Assembly: GCA_029067255.1 (NCBI GenBank)
Contig: JAIEEW010000061.1
Coordinates: 1 to 7,896 of the forward strand
Source of the DNA: Clostridia bacterium
Lineage (GTDB): Bacteria; Bacillota; Clostridia; Christensenellales; UBA3700
DNA length: 7,896 nt
Reading direction: 5' to 3'
Shown: one piece after another, positions 1 to 5,533 of the stretch
Position numbering within the stretch: the stretch's first letter is position 1
How the letters are laid out: the number at the start of each line of letters is the position of its first letter
The notes under the pieces: generated by a model
What the model saw: the letters and a program-made list of their open reading frames with translations, nothing else
The model's database searches: none
Told to the model about the DNA's origin: nothing
Position numbers and translations under genes: made by a program

Positions 1-1404
1 CCTTTGAAAAATGCTAGAAACGCCGTCGCGGGAGCGATAAGAAATCTAGATCCCAAAGTTACCGCGTCAAGAAAACTCGAAGTGATCTGTTACAACGTCA
101 ATTATATCGAAAAAGACTTTGAAAAGGGTAGCGATATGATAGATTTTCTTGCCCGCAATAAGTTTAAGATAAGCGAGAAATTCGACCTATACGCAGAAAA
201 ACAACGCCTTATTGACGGGGTTGATAAAATTGCCGAAAAGAGAGATTCTTTAGATTTTCTTATTGACGGAGCAGTCATAAAGGTAGACGATACCGCGATA
301 CGCGATCAGTTGGGATATACCGAAAAATTCCCTAAATGGGCGGTAGCGTACAAATTTCCCGCTCAGGAAACTACCACTACTTTAAAAGACGTAATATGGC
401 AGGTCTCCCGTACGGGCAAACTCAATCCTTTGGCTGTTTTGGAACCTGTAGATTTGGCTGGGGTAACGGTATCAAGAGCGACGTTGTCCAACATCAGCGA
501 GATAAAGAGAAAAGATATAAAAATAGGTAGCAGAGTATTTATCCGAAGGAGTAACGACGTTATTCCCGAAATATTGGGTATTGCCGAACATACCCCCCAT
601 TCCCACGAAGTGGAAAAACCGACGGTGTGTCCCGCTTGCGGAGCGCCTGTTGTGGAAGAAGGCGTATTTTTGAAGTGTTCCAACGCAAAAAATTGCGCTC
701 CGGCGATAGTGTCGGCAATGTCGCATTTTGCGTCTAGAGACGCTATGGATATTGACGGACTGTCTGAAAAGACATTCGAAACTCTTTACAATGAAGGAAA
801 ACTAAGTCATTTTGTAGATATATACAATCTACAAGCGAGCGATTTTGACGGAATAGAAGGCTTTGGCGAAAAGAAAATATCAAATTTGCTTACGGCGATA
901 GAAAAGAGCAAGGATACTACTCTTGACAGATTGATATACGCGCTGGGAATTCCTAATATAGGCAAAAAAGCGGCAAAGCAACTTGCTGATGAGTTTAAGA
1001 CTTTGGACGGGGTAATAAAGGCAACTTACGACGATCTTATATCTTTAGAAGACTTTGGGGATATAATGGCAAATGGTCTTGTAGAATACTGGACGGACGA
1101 AAAGCATAGGTCGGACGTTGACGCTCTAATCGCAAGCGGAATAAAAATAGCGGAGAAGACAATAAAGCAAGGTTCTTTAACAGGAAAAAAAGTAGTGCTT
1201 ACAGGATCGTTGCCCACGCTCAAACGCTCGCAAGCGAAACAACTAATTGAAGACAACGGCGGTGAAGTATCTGATTCTATTTCAAAGACGGTAAATTTGG
1301 TGGTTGCCGGCGAAGACGCGGGTAGTAAACTCGCTAAGGCGCAAAAACTCGGCATTGAAATTATTGACGAAGCAACGCTTATGGCTTTGATAGGAGATAA
1401 ATAA
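1..1404 (+). CDS. ligA: NAD+-dependent DNA ligase LigA, 5'-truncated by window edge
   Basis: Seals nicks in duplex DNA during replication and repair, using NAD+ as the adenylate donor. The reading frame is open from base 1 (a Pro codon, then TTG), so the TTG at base 4 is an internal leucine and not a start. About 467 residues are present against a usual 660-680; the Ia domain and the KxDG adenylation lysine are missing to the left. Counting from that TTG, visible parts are the RNAxAGxxRxLDP nucleotidyltransferase motif (residues 4-17), IDGAVIKV (87-94), KWAVAYKFPAQE (111-122), an OB-fold with QVSRTGKLNP and RRSNDVIPEI (133-190), a four-cysteine zinc finger (C209, C212, C225, C231), helix-hairpin-helix repeats (about 245-380) and a C-terminal BRCT domain (about 390-466, LTGKKVVLTGSLP). 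Stop is TAA at 1402-1404. All C-terminal domains look intact, so the gene is probably functional. Family identity is certain from the motifs. Confidence 0.97.
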   Translation, partial: PLKNARNAVAGAIRNLDPKVTASRKLEVICYNVNYIEKDFEKGSDMIDFLARNKFKISEKFDLYAEKQRLIDGVDKIAEKRDSLDFLIDGAVIKVDDTAIRDQLGYTEKFPKWAVAYKFPAQETTTTLKDVIWQVSRTGKLNPLAVLEPVDLAGVTVSRATLSNISEIKRKDIKIGSRVFIRRSNDVIPEILGIAEHTPHSHEVEKPTVCPACGAPVVEEGVFLKCSNAKNCAPAIVSAMSHFASRDAMDIDGLSEKTFETLYNEGKLSHFVDIYNLQASDFDGIEGFGEKKISNLLTAIEKSKDTTLDRLIYALGIPNIGKKAAKQLADEFKTLDGVIKATYDDLISLEDFGDIMANGLVEYWTDEKHRSDVDALIASGIKIAEKTIKQGSLTGKKVVLTGSLPTLKRSQAKQLIEDNGGEVSDSISKTVNLVVAGEDAGSKLAKAQKLGIEIIDEATLMALIGDK

Positions 1405-1427
1405 GAATTACGAAATGTAAATTTGCA

Positions 1428-1459
1428 AAAACGTCCGCGTTGAAAAGCGCGGACGTTTT
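1428..1459. terminator. Bidirectional rho-independent terminator between convergent genes
   Basis: A perfect 12-bp stem (aaaacgtccgcg at 1428-1439 with cgcggacgtttt at 1448-1459) encloses an 8-nt loop. The GC-rich core lies next to the loop, and the outer arm is an A tract on the left and a T tract on the right. Read on the plus strand it ends ligA, whose stop is 23 nt upstream. Read on the minus strand it gives the same hairpin followed by a five-T run, so it can also end the gene that stops at 1491. Function as a two-way terminator is inferred from structure and position. Confidence 0.88.
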
Positions 1460-1490
1460 GTATGCGTAAAACTTAAAGTAGACTGAATAA

Positions 1491-2372
1491 TTATTTGAGT
1501 AGTTCTTCCGTCTTTTTCAAATTGTTTTTATCAAAAAAGTAAGTCATAGGTTTGTTTATTACTGAAAACTTGTCTTTTAAGCGAGAATTTGGATCTTTTG
1601 ATATTAGTATATCGAAATCGGGACGAATGCTTCCGACTTGGCGAATTCTTCCTTTGTCATAGAAAGAGCCGAAGTATAGCGAATAGTCTTTGTCTATTTT
1701 GTCCGCTATATTGTCGATTACTATAAAGCCTTTTTTGGGTAGGGTATAGACGTTGTCGCCGTTCCAAAACACGTCAAGCGTATTTTCGCTTAGCATTTCT
1801 TCTACCGTCGGTAGGAATTTGGGGGTAAGTTCTGAAATTGCGACCAATGCGCGAAAATTATATTCTCCCGCCCAATCTATACTGTCGTCTTTTATTGCTT
1901 CAAGCACGACTCCGCAACCGTAACATCCGTTTGCTTTGCTGAAGTGCGCGAACACGTCGCCTGTTTTCAACGGAAAATCAAATCTTTTTCGGAATGACCG
2001 GTTTATAGGTTTTGCGTTTTCGCTTTTAATTTTGTCTAAAAATTTTTGCAGACAGTTTTCACGACGTCTGATTACTTTGGCTTTGGGTTTCAACGATTTC
2101 CAGTATTCTATATCTTTTCCGTTGGATATTATTTCTTCAACGGCAGAGAATATTTCTTCGCTCAAACAACCGCATTTCCATTCGCATTCCGCTATTGCAA
2201 AATAAGCGTTGTGAAGACCGCCCGCGTCTTGCAAAGGCGATCTGTAAATGTCCAGAATTTTATTTTCTATTTCTTTAATGGATATTTTTTCGTGATAAAA
2301 GTTGTCAAAAAAGATTTCTTTACAATCCGCAAAATCATTGTTTGCCGAAATGCCCGCGCCCCAGTAGTTCAT
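1491..2372 (-). CDS. Orphan 293-aa protein, possible Imm26/DUF4259-like immunity-type protein
   Basis: Function unknown. The start ATG (2370-2372) is preceded by GGAG about 7 nt upstream, and a near-consensus promoter lies behind that. The N-terminal third begins NYWGAGISANNDFAD and has a later AECEWKCGCL segment (residues 61-70). From memory this resembles a family beginning MGAWGxGI..ND with a conserved WKxGxL, found in DUF4259/Imm26-type proteins. The second half opens with LKTGDVFAHF (135-144) and CYGCGVVL (150-157), like the KxGDVFAxxL...YGxGxVL opening of Imm26-type domains. No signal peptide or membrane segment is visible, so it is probably cytosolic. It has seven cysteines, including C63-x3-C67-x-C69 and C150-x2-C153. 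GC is about 38% by hand count, lower than the flanking genes. No toxin or mobile-element gene adjoins it. The coding call is firm; the family assignment is tentative. Confidence 0.85.
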   Translation of the reverse strand: MNYWGAGISANNDFADCKEIFFDNFYHEKISIKEIENKILDIYRSPLQDAGGLHNAYFAIAECEWKCGCLSEEIFSAVEEIISNGKDIEYWKSLKPKAKVIRRRENCLQKFLDKIKSENAKPINRSFRKRFDFPLKTGDVFAHFSKANGCYGCGVVLEAIKDDSIDWAGEYNFRALVAISELTPKFLPTVEEMLSENTLDVFWNGDNVYTLPKKGFIVIDNIADKIDKDYSLYFGSFYDKGRIRQVGSIRPDFDILISKDPNSRLKDKFSVINKPMTYFFDKNNLKKTEELLK

Positions 2373-2399
2373 AAATTATCTCCGCATATTATTATAACA

Positions 2400-2428
2400 A
2401 TTATACTCAATTTTTTGGTTTTTTTCAA
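2400..2428 (-). promoter_or_regulatory. Sigma-A-type promoter of the orphan minus-strand gene
   Basis: Read on the minus strand, TTGAAA (2423-2428) and an exact TATAAT (2400-2405) are separated by 17 nt. This matches the housekeeping consensus at 11 of 12 positions. The predicted transcript starts near 2393 and has a leader of about 20 nt containing the GGAG site of the gene that starts at 2372. The match suggests steady expression of this lone gene unless something represses it. Confidence 0.75.
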
Positions 2429-2453
2429 GGGTTTGAGAAAAATAACTAAGACA

Positions 2454-2473
2454 ATTCAATTTGAATAATATTC
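2454..2473. repeat. Overlapping palindromes in the divergent promoter region (possible operator)
   Basis: Two inverted repeats share a GAAT half: ATTCAA-T-TTGAAT at 2454-2466 and GAATA-A-TATTC at 2463-2473. The block ends one base before the TTGACA hexamer at 2475 and lies about 26 bp behind the -35 of the opposite promoter. Position suggests a protein-binding site that could act on either promoter. The region is very AT-rich, so short palindromes can arise by chance; no regulator gene is in view. Confidence 0.3.
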
Positions 2474-2474
2474 G

Positions 2475-2502
2475 TTGACACCTTTTATTTTAATAATATA
2501 AA
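2475..2502 (+). promoter_or_regulatory. Candidate upstream promoter of the yicC operon
   Basis: An exact TTGACA (2475-2480) is followed after 16 nt by TATAAA (2497-2502). Transcription would begin near 2509 and give a leader of about 73 nt before yicC. The spacer is one short of ideal. RNA polymerase bound here would overlap the downstream candidate at 2510-2538, so the two may compete or be alternatives. Confidence 0.5.
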
Positions 2503-2509
2503 TATTTAC

Positions 2510-2538
2510 TTGTAAAAATTATTATTTTGTGCTATTAT
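2510..2538 (+). promoter_or_regulatory. Extended -10 promoter of the yicC operon
   Basis: TTGTAA (2510-2515), a 17-nt spacer and TATTAT (2533-2538), with a TGC immediately before the -10 hexamer (2530-2532), form an extended -10 promoter. The start would fall near 2545, leaving a leader of about 37 nt with a GGAG ribosome site at 2573-2576, five bases before the yicC ATG. The leader contains a short GC-rich palindrome, GCGTACGC (2556-2563), of unknown meaning. This is the more likely main start of the operon. Confidence 0.6.
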
Positions 2539-2581
2539 CTAATATACATAACTATGCGTACGCGCGTTTAACGGAGTAAAT

Positions 2582-3463
2582 ATGGCAATATACAGTATGA
2601 CGGGTTACGGTAAAGGAGTCGCGGAAAAAGACGGACTGAAAATTACCGTGGAATTAAAATCCGTAAATCACAGATTTTTGGATCTTAATATCAAACTTCC
2701 AAAGACTTTTGCTTTTGCCGAAGACGCTTTGAGAAAGATTATTCAGGCAAACGTAGGAAGGGGACACGTTGACGTATACGTCAATTTCGAAGATGGAAGA
2801 AAGGATAAGTTTAATATTGCAGTCGATTACGATTTGGCTAGGCAGTACATACTTATAGCGAAAGAGTTGAAAGACAAATTCGGAGTGGAAAACAATCTGG
2901 GCGCGAACGAGATCATTCGTATTCCCGACGTTGTTTCTCAAGTTGCCGATGAAAGCGATGAAGAAACGCTTTTGTCGCTTATAAAGCAGTCTTGTATTTT
3001 GGCGATAGATAATCTGAACGCAATGCGCGCTGTTGAAGGAAAAGCGCTTGTAGACGATCTTCTCAATAAGGTGGACGGAATAAGCGGCGTTTTGCCCGAG
3101 ATACAGACGCTTGCTCCTATCGCTCTTGACGAGTATAGGACAAAACTCCGAGACAGAGTGCAAGAGTATCTCAAAGAAACTCCGATAGACGAAGTGAAAC
3201 TTATCAACGAGATTGCTTTTTACAGCGACAAAGTATGCACCGACGAAGAGATAACAAGGCTTTATACTCATATCGCTCATTTCCGTTCGATCGTCAAAGA
3301 AGGCGGAGCGGTAGGTAAGAAACTCGACTTTATCGTTCAGGAAATGAACAGGGAAACAAATACTATCGGTAGTAAATGCAATTACGCGCAGATAACTGAA
3401 CGCGTCGTTTATCTCAAAAGCGAAATAGAGAAGATTCGCGAGCAGGTTCAGAATTTGGTATAA
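2582..3463 (+). CDS. yicC: YicC/YloC-family endoribonuclease
   Basis: Member of the conserved YicC/YloC family; E. coli YicC has been reported as an endoribonuclease acting on RNA, and the cellular targets in Bacillota are less clear. The protein starts MAIYSMTGYGKG, the family's signature N-terminus, followed by VELKSVNHRFLD (residues 24-35). It ends with the DUF1732 signature: LDFIVQEMNRETNTIGSK (about 249-266) and KSEIEKIREQVQN (about 279-291). At 293 residues it is full length and carries no signal peptide. The start is fixed by GGAG at 2573-2576. It is the first gene of the operon, 48 nt ahead of gmk. In Bacillus the neighbour downstream is remA, which is absent here. Confidence 0.95.
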   Translation: MAIYSMTGYGKGVAEKDGLKITVELKSVNHRFLDLNIKLPKTFAFAEDALRKIIQANVGRGHVDVYVNFEDGRKDKFNIAVDYDLARQYILIAKELKDKFGVENNLGANEIIRIPDVVSQVADESDEETLLSLIKQSCILAIDNLNAMRAVEGKALVDDLLNKVDGISGVLPEIQTLAPIALDEYRTKLRDRVQEYLKETPIDEVKLINEIAFYSDKVCTDEEITRLYTHIAHFRSIVKEGGAVGKKLDFIVQEMNRETNTIGSKCNYAQITERVVYLKSEIEKIREQVQNLV

Positions 3464-3498
3464 ATTTATACCGACAAATACCGTTCGAAATTGCGGTA
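3457..3498 (+). repeat. Palindrome and competing inverted repeats in the yicC-gmk gap
   Basis: A perfect 16-bp palindrome, GGTATAAATTTATACC (3457-3472), contains the yicC stop codon TAA (3461-3463). Just after it, TACCG occurs twice (3469-3473 and 3479-3483), and its complement CGGTA lies at 3494-3498, five bases before the gmk GGAG site (3503-3506). In RNA the first hairpin and the later pairings could exclude each other. There is no T tract, so it is not a normal terminator. Possible roles are mRNA processing or tuning of gmk translation; this is inference from sequence only. Confidence 0.4.
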
Positions 3499-3511
3499 AT
3501 ACGGAGAGAAT

Positions 3512-4129
3512 ATGGAAAACAAAAAAGGTTTGTTGATAGTAGTATCGGGACCGTCGGGAGCGGGCAAAGGCACCGTTTTGGCGCATACTATCGAGAAGTA
3601 TCCCAACTTGAGATACTCGGTATCCGTTACGACAAGAACGCCTCGCACAGGCGAAGTAGACGGCGTAAATTACTATTTCAAGTCGATAGAAGAGTTTGAG
3701 CAAATGCTTAAAGAAGATAAGTTTTTGGAGTGCCAGAAAGTATATGACAACTATTACGGCACGCCGATAGATAAAGTAAAGGAACAACTCTCCGCCGGTT
3801 ATGACGTTGTTTTGGAAATAGACGTCAAAGGGGCGTTGGACGTGAAAAACAAGTATCCCGATGCGGTAATGATATTCATATCGCCGTTAAAAAGATCTAC
3901 TATCGAAGAGAGACTAAGGGGACGTTCGACAGAAAGCGAAGAGCAGTTGAAGTTGCGTACGGACAGCGCAATAGAAGAGATAAAGCAAGCCGTCCTTTAC
4001 GATTATATAGTAGTCAACGAAGACGCGGTAAAAGGCGCGATGGATATTGTATCCATTATCGAAGCGGAAAAATGCAAAGTAAAAAACAATAAAAAATTTA
4101 TAGACAATCTAATCTACGGAGGTAAATAA
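3512..4129 (+). CDS. gmk: Guanylate kinase
   Basis: Phosphorylates GMP and dGMP to GDP and dGDP with ATP, an essential cytosolic step in GTP and dGTP supply. The 205-residue length is typical. Visible motifs are the P-loop GPSGAGKGT (residues 13-21), the GMP-binding TTRTPRTGE (40-48) and NYYF (53-56), FLECQKVYDNYYGTP (71-85), LEIDVKGA (101-108) and the lid region RLRGRSTESEEQLKLR (134-149). YDYIVVNED (163-171) follows. The start ATG has GGAG five nt upstream. The last codons (GGA GGT AAA) carry the ribosome site for rpoZ, which begins 2 nt after the stop, so the two are probably translationally coupled. No key residue appears missing. Confidence 0.97.
   Translation: MENKKGLLIVVSGPSGAGKGTVLAHTIEKYPNLRYSVSVTTRTPRTGEVDGVNYYFKSIEEFEQMLKEDKFLECQKVYDNYYGTPIDKVKEQLSAGYDVVLEIDVKGALDVKNKYPDAVMIFISPLKRSTIEERLRGRSTESEEQLKLRTDSAIEEIKQAVLYDYIVVNEDAVKGAMDIVSIIEAEKCKVKNNKKFIDNLIYGGK
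4118..4122 (+). promoter_or_regulatory. rpoZ ribosome binding site inside the end of gmk
   Basis: GGAGG spans the Gly-Gly codons of gmk. It is 9 nt from the ATG at 4132 and 12 nt from a second in-frame ATG at 4135, which favours the first ATG as the rpoZ start. Ribosomes finishing gmk would pass over this site. Confidence 0.75.
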
Positions 4130-4131
4130 TT

Positions 4132-4332
4132 ATGATGATTGATCCACCTATCGACAAGTTGATAAAGAAAGCGGAATGTCGCTACGCATTAGTATGCGGA
4201 GTCGCAAAGAGAGCGAGACAACTGGAAACTCAGTATCCCGAACTTCTCGATGAGCAAAAAACTAAGGCTATAAGTTACGCCGCTCAAGAAGTATACGAAG
4301 ATAAAGTTATTATCAAGAGAGACGGTCAGTAA
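4132..4332 (+). CDS. rpoZ: DNA-directed RNA polymerase omega subunit
   Basis: Small subunit that helps fold and hold the beta' subunit of RNA polymerase. The 66-residue protein has the family pattern: an N-terminal PPIDKLIKKAECRYALV (residues 5-21), close to Bacillus omega, then the central AKRARQLE (25-32) and a C-terminal AISYAAQEVYEDKVII (46-61). The N-terminus is MMIDPP and lacks the MAR residues that form part of the ppGpp site 1 in proteobacterial omega, as expected for Bacillota. The gmk-rpoZ-coaBC order supports the call. Confidence 0.93.
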   Translation: MMIDPPIDKLIKKAECRYALVCGVAKRARQLETQYPELLDEQKTKAISYAAQEVYEDKVIIKRDGQ

Positions 4333-4351
4333 TAGCGGAGAATAACGGCGA

Positions 4352-5533
4352 ATGTTGGAAAAGTATAACGTACTTTTGGGCGTAAGCGGGGGAATAGCCT
4401 GCTATAAATCGTGCGAAATAGTGTCGAGATTAAAAAAACTCGGCGCAGGCGTGGACGTGATTATGACCGCGCATGCGACGGAGTTTGTCTCGCCGTTGAC
4501 TTTTGAAACGCTGTCGGCAAGACCTGTCGTCAGCGATATGTTCGCTCGTAAAAAGCAGTGGGAAGTCGAGCATGTCGCGCTTGCCAAAAAAGCGGATATT
4601 TGTATTATCGCGCCGGCAACGGCAAACGTGATTGCGAAGTTTGCCGACGGAATCGCGGACGATATGCTGTCTACGACTTATCTCGCTCTTACATGTCCGA
4701 TCGTCATTGCTCCGGCTATGAATACTAATATGTATGAAAACGTAGCCGTAAGAGAAAATCTGGCCAAACTAAAAAAGCGCGGAGTTTTCGTCGTCGACAG
4801 CGTCGAAGCCAGATTGGCGTGCGGAGATAACGGCAAAGGTAAGATGGCGGAACCTATCGATATAGTCGCAAAAGCCATTGAAATACTTTGTCCTAAAAAC
4901 GATTACTCGGGTAAAAAAGTTTTGGTAACCGCAGGCGCTACGAGAGAAAATATCGACGGTGTAAGATTTATTACCAACCGCTCGTCCGGTAAAATGGGAG
5001 TGGAGATTGCAAAAGCGGTAGTCGCGAGAGGCGGCGAAGTAGTTCTTGTGAAAGGTCTTACGCAAGTAGAAATACCGTCGTATATAAACAAAGTCGTCAG
5101 CGTGGAAAGCACGACTCAAATGTACGACGCCGTAATGGAGAATTACGCCGATTGCGACGTAATAATAAAAGCGGCGGCGCCGAGCGATTACAGACCGCAG
5201 GATAAAATCGAAAACAAACTCAAAGGCGAAACTCTTACTTTGAAACTGGTTAAGAATCCCGATATAGCGAAAGCGGTAGGACAAGTCAAAGGCAAGAGAA
5301 AACTTGTAGTATTTTGCGCAGAAACGCAAAATCTCATAGAGAGCGCGAAAGAAAAGTTGAAGAGTAAAAACGCCGATATCGTAGTAGCGAACGACGTAAC
5401 TCTTGAAGGCGCGGGATTTGATACAGACACGAATATAGTAACTCTATTGACAAATGGGGGAGAAATAAGATCTCTGCCAAAAATGAAAAAGAGCGAAGTC
5501 GCTCACGCCATACTCGACGAGGCGCTGAAATGA
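4352..5533 (+). CDS. coaBC: Bifunctional phosphopantothenoylcysteine decarboxylase / phosphopantothenate-cysteine ligase
   Basis: Carries out two consecutive steps of coenzyme A synthesis: CoaB joins cysteine to 4'-phosphopantothenate using CTP, and CoaC decarboxylates the product with FMN. The CoaC half (residues 1 to about 180) has VSGGIACYK (11-19), the catalytic-type His74 in VEHVALAKKAD, APATANVIAKFADG (87-100), PAMNTNMYEN (121-130) and the clamp LACGDNGKGKMAEP with Cys157. The CoaB half (about 187-393) has VTAGATRENIDGVRFITN (192-209, with the Asn of the acyl-cytidylate step at 209), RSSGKMG (210-216), AAAPSDYRP (274-282), NKLKGE (288-293), NPDI and ANDV (346-349). The 393-residue length is usual. 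GGAG lies 11 nt before the ATG, slightly far. The stop overlaps the priA start by ATGA. The variants APSD for the common AVxD and FCAET for FAAET are conservative-looking; both halves seem active. Confidence 0.97.
   Translation: MLEKYNVLLGVSGGIACYKSCEIVSRLKKLGAGVDVIMTAHATEFVSPLTFETLSARPVVSDMFARKKQWEVEHVALAKKADICIIAPATANVIAKFADGIADDMLSTTYLALTCPIVIAPAMNTNMYENVAVRENLAKLKKRGVFVVDSVEARLACGDNGKGKMAEPIDIVAKAIEILCPKNDYSGKKVLVTAGATRENIDGVRFITNRSSGKMGVEIAKAVVARGGEVVLVKGLTQVEIPSYINKVVSVESTTQMYDAVMENYADCDVIIKAAAPSDYRPQDKIENKLKGETLTLKLVKNPDIAKAVGQVKGKRKLVVFCAETQNLIESAKEKLKSKNADIVVANDVTLEGAGFDTDTNIVTLLTNGGEIRSLPKMKKSEVAHAILDEALK

Noticed and set aside
4..6. TTG as a start codon for ligA
   Set aside because: The frame is open to base 1 and the TTG falls inside a conserved nucleotidyltransferase motif region, so the gene enters from the left.
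1405..1490. Possible small RNA in the ligA downstream gap
   Set aside because: The only structure is the terminator hairpin; no promoter or other fold is seen in 86 nt.
2046..2468. 140-codon plus-strand open frame opposite the orphan gene
   Set aside because: The product is an implausible Phe/Tyr-rich string and runs through the promoter region. The minus-strand gene has the proper start, ribosome site, promoter and terminator.
2556..2567. GC-rich short palindromes (GCGTACGC, ACGCGCGT) in the yicC leader
   Set aside because: Only 8 bp each, overlapping, with no loop or known motif. They are too short to call a regulatory element.
2654..3787. Long 377-codon open frame on the minus strand opposite yicC and gmk
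   Set aside because: It lies antisense to two firmly identified genes, its product is rich in Tyr/Phe/Ile/Arg runs with no recognisable domain, and there is no clear ribosome site. It is a by-product of codon bias in the real genes.
4769..5329. 186-codon minus-strand open frame inside coaBC
   Set aside because: Antisense to a complete bifunctional enzyme with all motifs; composition is shadow-like and no expression signals are seen.
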